A stretch of DNA of 5,216 bases from an uncultured Pirellulales bacterium. Its GTDB lineage: Bacteria > Planctomycetota > Planctomycetia > Pirellulales > Lacipirellulaceae. This document shows positions 1-5,189 of the stretch, piece after piece. The position numbers and the translations under genes were made by a program. The stretch spans positions 1 through 5,216 of the forward strand of contig CAMYJY010000163.1 in the NCBI GenBank assembly GCA_947258835.1. The letters run 5' to 3'. Numbering within the stretch: the stretch's first letter is position 1; the number at the start of each line of letters is the position of its first letter. The notes under the pieces were generated by a model. It was not told where the DNA came from and made no database searches. It worked only from the letters and a program-made list of their open reading frames with translations.

Positions 1-163
1 GGGGCATGGTGGGGGAGGCGCTAGGCGCTGGGCGCTAGGCGCTAGTTGTGTGGTGCTAGCCGCTATTTGTAGTGTTGGCTGCGTCGGGCAAATGGGGCAT
101 GGTGGGGGAGGCGCTAGGCGCTGGGCGCTAGGCGCTAGTTGTGTGGTGCTAGCCGCTATTTGT
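1..163. repeat. Direct repeat, two 70-bp copies at a 93-bp period, built from GGCGCTR heptamers
   Basis: Bases 1-70 and 94-163 are identical as read, separated by a 23-bp spacer (71-93). Each copy holds a run of four heptamers of the form GGCGCTA/GGCGCTG (about 18-45 and 111-138), followed by the degenerate units GGTGCTA and GCCGCTA. The first copy starts at the window edge, so the array may extend upstream. Short fragments of the same word recur at 188-197 (GAGGCGCTAG) and, in opposite orientation, at 245-255 (CTAGCGCCTAG). Reading frames through it translate only the repeat and look artificial. I infer an intergenic interspersed repeat family; its function is unknown. Confidence 0.9.
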
Positions 164-343
164 GAGGCGGTGGGCGTTAATATGGTAGAGGCGCTAGTTG
201 CTGGACGCCGGTGTACTGGTGAGGAACTTTTTTACCCAAAATGGCTAGCGCCTAGTAACCTGCGACTAGTGTACCATAGCAAGTATCAGCTTACCGACCG
301 CTGTCACCACAAAAACTAGCGCCTAGCGCCCAGCGCCTCTCCC
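164..343 (+). other. truB upstream region, no gene
   Basis: No protein or RNA gene is supported here. There is a small AT-rich patch at about 226-241, short fragments of the flanking heptamer repeat, and an in-frame TAG at 317-319 that closes the truB frame upstream. No convincing -35/-10 pair was found. The bases just before the truB ATG are pyrimidine-rich (CGCCTCTCCC) and contain no Shine-Dalgarno sequence. Confidence 0.6.
316..338 (-). repeat. Inverted copy of the heptamer repeat, abutting the truB start
   Basis: This 23-bp stretch is the exact reverse complement of 116-138, and also of 23-45 in the first direct copy. Similarity continues imperfectly to about 346, where CCCATGC mirrors the GCATGG that starts each direct copy, so the truB start codon at 344 lies inside the degenerate edge of the repeat. 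With the arm at 116-138 it could form a 23-bp stem enclosing 177 bases. Whether it affects truB expression is inference. Confidence 0.85.
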
Positions 344-1264
344 ATGCTCGGCATTTTAAATCTCAATAAACCGGCTGGGTGGACCTCACGGGATGCGGTG
401 AATCGTGTCCAAGGCAGACTACGCCGATCTCAGTGTCGGGGCCGATCTCAGTGTCGGGCTAAGGTCGGACATGCGGGGACCTTGGACCCTCTGGCGACCG
501 GTGTCCTGGTGGTCTGTGTGGGACCTGCCACGCGACTGATTCGGCATGTGCAGCAGCTGCCAAAAACCTACCAGGCCACGTTTCGCCTTGGTCAAACGAG
601 CCCCAGCGACGATACCGAGACCGAAATGACGCCGGTACCGACGGCATCGCCCCCTCCGCGGGCCGCAATTGAAGCAGCACTGCCAAACTTTGTGGGGCAG
701 ATCCTGCAGCGGCCTCCGGCCTATTCGGCCCTAAAAGTGGGCGGTAGGCGGGCCTATCAGTTGGCGCGGCAAGGACATCAAGTGCAGCTCGAACCACGGC
801 CCACAACCATTTATCGCCTATCCGTAACGGCCTACAACTACCCGGACTTGCAGCTGTCCCTGCAGTGTGGCAGTGGGACCTATGTGCGGAGTATCGGACG
901 CGACCTGGCCGAGTCTTTGGGCACGGGGGCTGTCATGTCGGCCCTCACCCGCACGGCAATCGGCCCGTATGAGCTGGATCACGCCTGCACCGTGGAGCAA
1001 GTCTCGACCGCCCCGCTAACCGAGTTGCTGCTGCCTCCAGCCACCGCCGTGGCCCACTTACCACAGCTCACGCTCAGCGAGCCGCAACTCACGGAAATTC
1101 GACACGGTCGTATGATTCCGCACCCCACAAGGCTGCCGGCAGCGGAACTGCGGCCGCCCCACGAAATCGCTGCCTTCAACGCAGCGGGCGAACTGGTGGC
1201 CTTGCTGCAACAAAAAAAGCCGGGGCACTTGCGCCCTAGCTGTAATTTTAGTGGTTATCTCTAG
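344..1264 (+). CDS. truB: tRNA pseudouridine(55) synthase TruB
   Basis: TruB isomerises uridine 55 in the T-loop of elongator tRNAs to pseudouridine in the cytoplasm, and is also known as a tRNA-folding chaperone. The 306-residue product has the family landmarks in order: LNLNKPAGWTS at residues 5-15, KVGHAGTLDPLATG at 40-53 with catalytic Asp48, KTYQATFRLG at 74-83 with the active-site Tyr76, PAYSALKVGGRRAY at 125-138, and GTYVRSIGRDL at 178-188 with Arg182, followed by LTRTAIGPY at 201-209. These match the catalytic Asp/Tyr/Arg/Leu set known from E. coli TruB. The C-terminal 70 or so residues look like the small TruB C-terminal domain. ATG 344 is the only sensible start: the family usually begins a few residues before NKP, and a stop lies at 317-319. 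No Shine-Dalgarno is visible. Residues 25-40 carry a tandem RSQCRG/RSQCRA duplication, making the NKP-to-GH spacing about ten residues longer than I recall for E. coli or B. subtilis. Confidence 0.96.
   Translation: MLGILNLNKPAGWTSRDAVNRVQGRLRRSQCRGRSQCRAKVGHAGTLDPLATGVLVVCVGPATRLIRHVQQLPKTYQATFRLGQTSPSDDTETEMTPVPTASPPPRAAIEAALPNFVGQILQRPPAYSALKVGGRRAYQLARQGHQVQLEPRPTTIYRLSVTAYNYPDLQLSLQCGSGTYVRSIGRDLAESLGTGAVMSALTRTAIGPYELDHACTVEQVSTAPLTELLLPPATAVAHLPQLTLSEPQLTEIRHGRMIPHPTRLPAAELRPPHEIAAFNAAGELVALLQQKKPGHLRPSCNFSGYL
423..458 (+). repeat. 18-bp perfect tandem duplication inside truB
   Basis: The word GCCGATCTCAGTGTCGGG occurs twice head to tail, at 423-440 and 441-458. Eighteen bases keep the frame, so the protein gains one extra six-residue unit (RSQCRG then RSQCRA, residues 28-39) immediately before KVGHAGTLD. 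The perfect identity suggests a recent slippage or unequal-recombination event. Confidence 0.95.
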
Positions 1265-1281
1265 TTTGCAGTTTTTGAAAA

Positions 1282-1298
1282 AACGGCCGGAGGCCGTT
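1282..1298 (+). terminator. Possible truB transcription terminator hairpin
   Basis: AACGGCC-gga-GGCCGTT is a perfect 7-bp GC-rich stem with a three-base loop, starting 18 bases after the truB stop codon. It is preceded by an A-run but followed only by CTTGC, not a proper T-tract, so it is not a textbook intrinsic terminator. Its position right after the gene supports termination or 3'-end protection. Confidence 0.45.
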
Positions 1299-1380
1299 CT
1301 TGCAAAAGTAAGCGGTAGCTCGCCGTGGTTAACGGCCCCCCGTTCAAGCCGAGAGCAGACCCGGCCGCCCTGTGACGTTT

Positions 1381-1408
1381 TTGCCTGTCAGCCGATTTTA
1401 CTTAAAGT
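1381..1408 (+). promoter_or_regulatory. Weak sigma70-like promoter candidate in the ftsK leader
   Basis: TTGCCT (1381-1386) and TAAAGT (1403-1408) are separated by 16 bases and each match four of six consensus positions. They lie in the most AT-rich patch of the gap (about 1376-1417). Two such partial matches arise easily by chance, so this is a guess; if real it would give a transcript with an ftsK leader of roughly 400 bases. Confidence 0.2.
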
Positions 1409-1434
1409 GAAAATAGGTACGCTTGGTGCTGGCC

Positions 1435-1512
1435 AGTTTGGGCCGGAAAAGCCCACTCCATTCGCCTCTCAACCAGGTTTCTTGGTGAACCTCCGCGGTG
1501 CGGAAAGGGAGG
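1435..1512 (+). other. Cluster of three adjacent hairpins
   Basis: Three potential stem-loops follow one another. The first is AGT-tt-GGGC, loop CGGAAAA, GCCC-ACT (1435-1457). The second is ACCAG, loop GTTTC, TTGGT with one G-T pair (1472-1486). The third is CCT-CCGC, loop GGT, GCGG, then an AAAGGG bulge and AGG (1490-1512). Individually they are modest; side by side they suggest folded RNA. No family was recognised, and no covariation evidence is available from a single sequence. Confidence 0.35.
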
Positions 1513-1690
1513 CTGTTTTCTCGGGCTTTACCGGCTTCATGGAGGCCTCGTTTTCAGTTTGAGGATTTTACCTGTGATCCGATCCAGGCAAACCGTAACG
1601 AGCGAGAGCGGTCCCACTGAATTTAAGCCTCCCTCTTGGTCGAAGCTCTTCTAAGGCTAGTAGAATGGGCACGGATGGGCCCTGCGATCA

Positions 1691-1715
1691 GTCTGCGGCT
1701 GCCAACAGCCGAGAC
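1691..1715 (+). other. Strong stem-loop in the ftsK upstream region
   Basis: GTCT (1691-1694), a one-base bulge (G1695), CGGCTG (1696-1701), loop CCAA (1702-1705), CAGCCG (1706-1711) and AGAC (1712-1715) form a 10-bp stem with a single bulge. It lies about 100 bases before the ftsK ATG and has no T-tract, so it is unlikely to be an intrinsic terminator. It could be part of a structured leader or a small RNA, or a protein-binding site in DNA. Confidence 0.5.
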
Positions 1716-1817
1716 GCCCCTCACGAACCTGGCTCAGCAACCCTGCGTAACGGATACTCCACAGCTTAGAGGGTGGCGGGTCAGCGGCGGTACAGGTTCA
1801 AGATCGTTCAGGCTTCC

Positions 1818-4769
1818 ATGTTTGAAAATCGAAATCTGAAATTCGATCTGTTCACGATCGTCCTCTTAGCGGCATCCAGCGTGCTGGCCTTGGCGGTCGT
1901 GACCTATCACCCGGCCGACCCGCCCAGCACCTTGGTTCATCCGCCCAGCACGCAGCTGCACAACGCCTGTGGGCCGATCGGCGCCTACATCGCGCACTTT
2001 CTGCTGGAAAGCGTGGGCTGGGGTGCTTATTACTTGGCGCTGTCACTGGTTGTGCTCAGCTGCACGTTGCTCTGGCGGCGCGGTATCGATCAACCCGTGC
2101 TCCGCGCGGTAGGCTGGGTGACCTCGCTGGTGGCCCTCTGCACACTGGCCACCATGGCGCTGCCCCAAACCACGCCCGGTCCCGTGATCGGCGCCGGGGG
2201 CTATTTGGGCGCGATGGGGCACGCCTTGTTGGAATCCAACTTTGCCAGTGCGGGCGCCTATATCCTCACCTTCACCGTCCTGTTGGCCGGGCTGCTGCTG
2301 TGTACGGATTACCTGATCTTAAAATTTGCCGCCACGACCACCATCTTGTCAGGACGGGGGCTGATGACTCTAGGCCATGTGGGCCACGCCCCGCGGGGCT
2401 GGCGACGCAGCAAGACCGATGTCGCAGACGGCGCCGTGGCAGCGGACGAAGCTGCTGCTGCAGAAGAGGACTGCGAAGAAGACGAATACGAGTATGAAGA
2501 AGAGGAGGACGCAGACGAGGATGTTTACGAATACGAAGACGAGGAAGAGGAAGACGAAGCAGACCTGGCAGCCAATCTCCTAGCCCTCAAAGTCCGCACG
2601 CCAGCGGACAAACCAGAGCCGCCCGCGAAGCCGCCACTGAAGAGCAAATTGGCGGCCGTGCTGGGCATCAAAAAAGACGAGTCGCAGTCCCCACCGAGCT
2701 CCGAACGCGAACAAATCATCGACCAACTCGACGCCGCCGACCACGAGCAGGCCCACCGCAATTATGATTATGAATTGCCGCCCTTGGACATGTTGCTCGA
2801 ATCCGACAACGTGTCCTACGAGGCGCACGAGCGGGAGGTCCGTCACAAGGCACACCTGCTGGAAAAAACCTTCCAGAACTTTGGCTTCAACGTCAAGGTC
2901 GTGGAGATCGAAACGGGGCCGGTGATCGCCCAGTACGAAATCGCCCTGGAAGCTGGCCTGCGCCTGGCCAAGATTACCAACCTGGCGGATGACCTGGCCA
3001 TCGCCTTGCGGGTCCCCAGCGTGCGGATTGTGGCGCCCATTCCCGGCAAAAATACGGTAGGCATCGAAGTTCCCAACGAAAACCGCCAACTGGTTCGTAT
3101 TCGCGACGTGATTGAAGAGACCAACGGCCGGGCCAAGCGGATGAAGATTCCAATTTATCTGGGCAAAGACGTATCCGGAAAACCGCTGGTGGTGGATCTG
3201 GCGGCCCTGCCCCACTTGCTCATCGCCGGTCGTACGGGAACCGGTAAAAGTGTGTGTCTGAACTCGATCATTGTCTCGATGCTGATGAGCCGGGGACCGG
3301 ATGAAGTCCGCATGCTGATGATCGACCCCAAGATGGTCGAGCTGTCGGGCTACGGCAAGCTGCCCCACCTGATGCACCCGGTGGTCACCGACATGAAAAA
3401 GGCCGAGGCCATTTTGGCGTGGGCGGTCGACAAGATGGAGGAGCGGTACCAACTCCTAGCCCGCGCCGGGGTGCGGCACGTCTCGGTTTACAATCAGCTC
3501 AGCGAGGAAGAGCTCCGCGAGCGGATCCGTCCTCGCAGCGAGGTCGAGTGGGAACAGATCCCCCGGCAATTGCCGTTTGTGGTGATCGTGGCCGACGAGA
3601 TGGCCGACCTGATGATGACCGCCGGCAAAGATGTCGAGCAGCACATTATCCGCCTGGCCCAAAAGAGCCGCGCGGTGGGAATTCATCTGATCCTGGCCAC
3701 GCAAAAACCAACGGTGGATGTGATCACCGGGCTGATCAAATCGAACTTGCCGGCTCGGATTGCCTTCCAAGTTGCCAGCCGCACCGACAGCCGGGTGGTG
3801 CTGGACGAAAACGGCGCGGACAAGCTGTTGGGGAATGGCGACATGCTCTTCCTCTCGCCCGGTACCAGCCAACTGCTCCGCGGCCAAGGCACCTTCCTCT
3901 CCGACGACGAGATCAACGCCGTGGTTGATTTCGTGGGCACCGACGCGCCGCAATTTGCCCAGGAACTGATTGAACTCAAAACCAAAGACGAGGAAGAAGC
4001 CGCCGCCGCTCCCGGCCCGCTGAAAAACCGCGACGAGCTCTACGAGGCAGCCGTGGATGTGGTCGTCCGCGAGCGTCGCGGGAGCGTGTCGCTGCTGCAG
4101 CGGTGCCTGGGCATCGGCTACGGCCGGGCGGCCCGCCTCATCGACTACATGGCCGAAGATGGCATCGTGGGCGAGTACAACGGTTCGCAGGCCCGGGAGG
4201 TGATGATTTCACTCGCCGATTGGGAGGCCATGAGTGGTGCAGGGGAAGACACCGAGGAGGCCACCGGCCCGGTCACCGCGGTCACCGTCATGCCCAAACC
4301 TACCCGTTCCAATAAGGTGGTCCCTCAGGTGGGCGCTCCGGACGATCCCGCGGAGGACGCGGTAGCCGCCGCCCCCTGGGAAGACGCAGCCGAGCTTCCA
4401 AAAATGCCGGAGGCGGAGTCCGAACTCGCGGCCGAGGATGAGGAATACGAATATGAAGACGAGTACGACGAGGAAACCGAACCAGCGGACGCACTGGCGG
4501 AAGATGAGGACGACGAGGAAACCGAGCTAGCAGACGCACTAGGGGAAGACGAGGAGGCAGAGGAAGCAGAGTGGGAAGACGCGCCCGAGGCAGGGGAAGA
4601 AGAGTGGGAGGAAGCAGCGGAAGGGGAAGAAGAGTACGCAGAAGAAGATGAAGAAGATGCAGCCGACGAAGACGAATGGGAGTATGAGGACGACGAGGAA
4701 GCAGACGAGCTAGCGGAAGACGAAGAGGCGTGGGAGGCGGAAGACGAGTACGCCGATAGCCAAGGTTGA
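1818..4769 (+). CDS. ftsK: DNA translocase FtsK/SpoIIIE family with acidic linker and acidic C-terminal tail
   Basis: FtsK is a membrane-anchored hexameric ATPase that pumps DNA at the division site so that chromosome dimers are resolved and termini segregated. From ATG 1818 the product is 983 residues, longer than a compact FtsK. Residues 11-30, about 53-87, 94-115 and 145-168 form the N-terminal membrane domain. A linker follows, with a very acidic stretch at 216-249. The motor spans about 330-720: Walker A GRTGTGKS at 471-478 (Lys477, Ser478), IDPKMVELSGY at 502-512, Walker B ending in Asp593-Glu594 (VADEMADLMM), and ATQKPTVDVITGLIKSN at 627-643. The gamma winged-helix domain, which reads polar DNA signals in the family, is at about 738-798 (RRGSVSLLQRCLGIGYGRAARL). 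Beyond it lie about 185 extra residues, of which 871-980 are roughly 62% Asp/Glu with no Lys or Arg. GTG 1773 would add 15 residues, but ATG 1818 gives the expected MFENRNLKFDLF start. Neither start has a good ribosome-binding site. The cell-division role is inferred from the family. Confidence 0.95.
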   Translation: MFENRNLKFDLFTIVLLAASSVLALAVVTYHPADPPSTLVHPPSTQLHNACGPIGAYIAHFLLESVGWGAYYLALSLVVLSCTLLWRRGIDQPVLRAVGWVTSLVALCTLATMALPQTTPGPVIGAGGYLGAMGHALLESNFASAGAYILTFTVLLAGLLLCTDYLILKFAATTTILSGRGLMTLGHVGHAPRGWRRSKTDVADGAVAADEAAAAEEDCEEDEYEYEEEEDADEDVYEYEDEEEEDEADLAANLLALKVRTPADKPEPPAKPPLKSKLAAVLGIKKDESQSPPSSEREQIIDQLDAADHEQAHRNYDYELPPLDMLLESDNVSYEAHEREVRHKAHLLEKTFQNFGFNVKVVEIETGPVIAQYEIALEAGLRLAKITNLADDLAIALRVPSVRIVAPIPGKNTVGIEVPNENRQLVRIRDVIEETNGRAKRMKIPIYLGKDVSGKPLVVDLAALPHLLIAGRTGTGKSVCLNSIIVSMLMSRGPDEVRMLMIDPKMVELSGYGKLPHLMHPVVTDMKKAEAILAWAVDKMEERYQLLARAGVRHVSVYNQLSEEELRERIRPRSEVEWEQIPRQLPFVVIVADEMADLMMTAGKDVEQHIIRLAQKSRAVGIHLILATQKPTVDVITGLIKSNLPARIAFQVASRTDSRVVLDENGADKLLGNGDMLFLSPGTSQLLRGQGTFLSDDEINAVVDFVGTDAPQFAQELIELKTKDEEEAAAAPGPLKNRDELYEAAVDVVVRERRGSVSLLQRCLGIGYGRAARLIDYMAEDGIVGEYNGSQAREVMISLADWEAMSGAGEDTEEATGPVTAVTVMPKPTRSNKVVPQVGAPDDPAEDAVAAAPWEDAAELPKMPEAESELAAEDEEYEYEDEYDEETEPADALAEDEDDEETELADALGEDEEAEEAEWEDAPEAGEEEWEEAAEGEEEYAEEDEEDAADEDEWEYEDDEEADELAEDEEAWEAEDEYADSQG
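1920..1961 (+). repeat. 21-bp imperfect tandem repeat in the ftsK first periplasmic loop
   Basis: CCGCCCAGCAC occurs at 1920-1930 and again at 1941-1951, one 21-bp period apart. In protein this gives two PPST units spaced seven residues apart (about residues 35-45) in the loop after the first membrane helix. The second halves of the units have diverged, so this looks like an old small duplication. Confidence 0.6.
2463..2567 (+). other. Acidic low-complexity linker segment of FtsK
   Basis: Residues 216-249 of FtsK lie between the membrane domain and the motor, and are mostly Glu and Asp with Tyr-Glu-Tyr-Glu twice (Tyr224/226 and Tyr237/239). Over residues 211-250 about 27 of 40 are acidic. 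FtsK linkers are generally variable and disordered, but this composition and its similarity to the C-terminal tail are distinctive. The coding strand is strongly purine-rich here. Confidence 0.85.
4425..4766 (+). other. Acidic C-terminal tail of FtsK, purine-rich coding strand
   Basis: This encodes the last 114 residues, beyond the gamma domain. By my count 68 of residues 871-980 are Asp or Glu and none is Lys or Arg; Tyr and Trp are scattered singly among the acids (Tyr877, Tyr879, Trp919, Trp930, Trp954, Tyr956, Trp972). The DNA is a long, largely G and A stretch on the + strand from repeated GAA, GAG and GAC codons, so the opposite strand is a pyrimidine-rich tract that shows a spurious serine-rich reading frame. 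Codons vary between GAA/GAG and GAC/GAT, which argues for a real, selected protein segment rather than a simple microsatellite. Confidence 0.85.
4467..4556 (+). repeat. 45-bp tandem repeat, two in-frame 15-residue units in the FtsK tail
   Basis: Units at 4467-4511 and 4512-4556 encode DEETEPADALAEDED and DEETELADALGEDEE, 15 residues each with 12 identical positions. The DNA is also similar but has synonymous differences, for example GCGGAC versus GCAGAC. The tail therefore grew at least partly by in-frame duplication. Confidence 0.85.
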
Positions 4770-4774
4770 GCAAT

Positions 4775-4799
4775 TTGGGGGATGTTTTTAGTATCCCAA
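4775..4799 (+). terminator. Possible hairpin downstream of ftsK
   Basis: TTGGG-gg-AT, loop GTTTTTAGT, ATCCCAA forms a 7-bp stem with a two-base bulge, starting six bases after the ftsK stop. There is no T-tract on its 3' side, so it is at best a weak terminator or an mRNA 3'-end structure. A near-palindrome GGGTG-g-CACCC follows at 4821-4831. Confidence 0.3.
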
Positions 4800-4870
4800 C
4801 GATGGGTGTATAACCGTCGAGGGTGGCACCCAACGCTGGTAACGATTTTGTGGGCAGTATTGGGGGGGCA

Positions 4871-4896
4871 GTCATTCCCGCGCAGGCGGGAATCCA
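4871..4896 (+). repeat. REP/dRS3-like palindromic repeat, copy 1
   Basis: The element is a 26-bp imperfect palindrome with stem arms ATTCCCGC and GCGGGAAT around GCAG, flanked by GTC and CCA. Its core fits ATTCCC-N8-GGGAAT, the form known as dRS3 in Neisseria, and the wider family of such repeats seen in many proteobacteria. Copy 2 is identical. Confidence 0.9.
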
Positions 4897-4909
4897 CAAA
4901 CACCAACAC

Positions 4910-4935
4910 GTCATTCCCGCGCAGGCGGGAATCCA
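4910..4935 (+). repeat. REP/dRS3-like palindromic repeat, copy 2
   Basis: It is identical to copy 1 over all 26 bases and in the same orientation, 39 bp downstream start to start. The two are separated by 13 bases. Identity limited to the element argues for independent insertion or a short tandem amplification. Confidence 0.9.
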
Positions 4936-4953
4936 GTAGCAGTACAAGTTGTC

Positions 4954-4979
4954 TAGATTCCCGCTTGCGCGGGAATGAC
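4954..4979 (-). repeat. REP/dRS3-like palindromic repeat, copy 3, inverted
   Basis: The reverse complement matches copies 1 and 2 at 24 of 26 positions (loop GCAA for GCAG, and an end CTA for CCA). Facing copy 2 across 18 bases, it makes an inverted pair like the composite BIME structures formed by REP elements, which are known to be spread by RAYT transposases encoded elsewhere. No such transposase gene is in this window. Confidence 0.88.
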
Positions 4980-4990
4980 GCAGGAGAGCG

Positions 4991-5001
4991 GCGGGAATCC
5001 A
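4991..5001 (+). repeat. Partial REP-like repeat (3' half)
   Basis: GCGGGAATCCA is identical to the last 11 bases of copies 1 and 2, with no matching 5' half upstream. It is best read as a truncated fourth copy, though an 11-base match beside real copies could be partly chance. Confidence 0.55.
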
Positions 5002-5024
5002 ACGCGGCTGCCCTGGCATATTTC

Positions 5025-5189
5025 ATGCGTGCCAAAATGGACGTGTCTCGGCAAGGAACCTCCCCGAACTCCGAACCGTCACGCACGGATGCTGGACACA
5101 GCAGGTCGTACAAGGTCGCGTACGTGTTGCTGGCCATCGGCTGCGCCTTAAACGTCGCAACTCTGGTCGCACTTAGCCGACTCCAGTAG
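5025..5189 (+). CDS. Possible small single-pass membrane protein, unknown function
   Basis: A 54-residue frame from ATG 5025, or 50 from ATG 5037, ends at TAG 5187-5189. The first 29 residues are polar and Ser/Arg-rich; residues 31-51 (VAYVLLAIGC through LVALS) form a clean hydrophobic helix with Lys30 before it and Arg52 after it, leaving only four residues beyond. That shape suggests a C-terminally anchored small membrane protein. The frame stays open upstream to 4782, but that part only translates the palindromic repeats and is unlikely to be coding. No Shine-Dalgarno is visible for either ATG. Third positions are mostly G or C, consistent with coding. No family was recognised; it may be a chance frame. 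Confidence 0.4.
   Translation: MRAKMDVSRQGTSPNSEPSRTDAGHSRSYKVAYVLLAIGCALNVATLVALSRLQ

Larger units (their letters stand above)
1265..1817 (+). other. Long intergenic gap between truB and ftsK, hairpin-rich, no gene recognised
   Basis: About 550 bp hold no protein that I can support. Two open frames cross it (GTG 1251 to 1562, and 1636 to 1839), but both lack recognisable domains, run through hairpins and overlap the neighbouring genes. The region contains a terminator-like hairpin at 1282-1298, a short hairpin AACGG-cccc-CCGTT at 1331-1344, a hairpin cluster at 1435-1512, a GC-GAGA-GC tetraloop-like element near 1600 and a strong stem-loop at 1691-1715. I checked by eye for tRNA, SRP RNA, RNase P RNA, tmRNA and common riboswitch signatures and recognised none. 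It probably holds the truB terminator and the ftsK promoter and leader; a structured small RNA is possible but unproven. Confidence 0.55.

Noticed and set aside
50..319. 89-codon open frame on + starting at GTG 50
   Set aside because: It translates the heptamer repeat itself, with the same peptide recurring at the 93-bp period, and shows no domain. It ends at the TAG at 317-319 inside the inverted arm.
1310..1352. tRNA-like look of GCGGTAGCTCGCC followed by CCGTTCAAG
   Set aside because: No acceptor stem, anticodon arm or properly spaced D and T arms can be drawn, so it is not a tRNA.
1251..1562. 103-codon open frame on + after truB
   Set aside because: It starts at a GTG inside truB, runs through the terminator-like hairpin and the hairpin cluster, and has no recognisable motif or ribosome-binding site.
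1773..1817. Alternative GTG start of ftsK, adding 15 residues
   Set aside because: The added residues are basic and unlike FtsK N-termini that I know, and the nearest purine run (AGAGG) directly abuts the GTG with no spacing. ATG 1818 gives the family-like start.
1636..1839. 67-codon open frame on + before ftsK
   Set aside because: It overlaps the ftsK start in another frame and has no recognisable features; most likely chance in GC-rich sequence.
2580..3452. 290-codon open frame on the - strand within ftsK
   Set aside because: It is antisense to the conserved FtsK motor, is explained by GC-rich third positions, and has no domain of its own.
4871..4979. Possible CRISPR array from spaced palindromic repeats
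   Set aside because: There are only three copies, one inverted, with 13- and 18-bp gaps rather than uniform spacers, and no cas genes. The REP/dRS3 reading fits better.
4782..5024. N-terminal extension of the small ORF containing SFPRRRES and DSRLRGND peptides
   Set aside because: These peptides are the well-known translation artefact of ATTCCC...GGGAAT palindromes, not a protein. Only the part after 5025 is considered.
4325..5137. Long serine-rich open frame on the - strand
   Set aside because: It is the complement of the Glu/Asp codons of the FtsK tail and then of the palindromic repeats; low complexity with no independent support.
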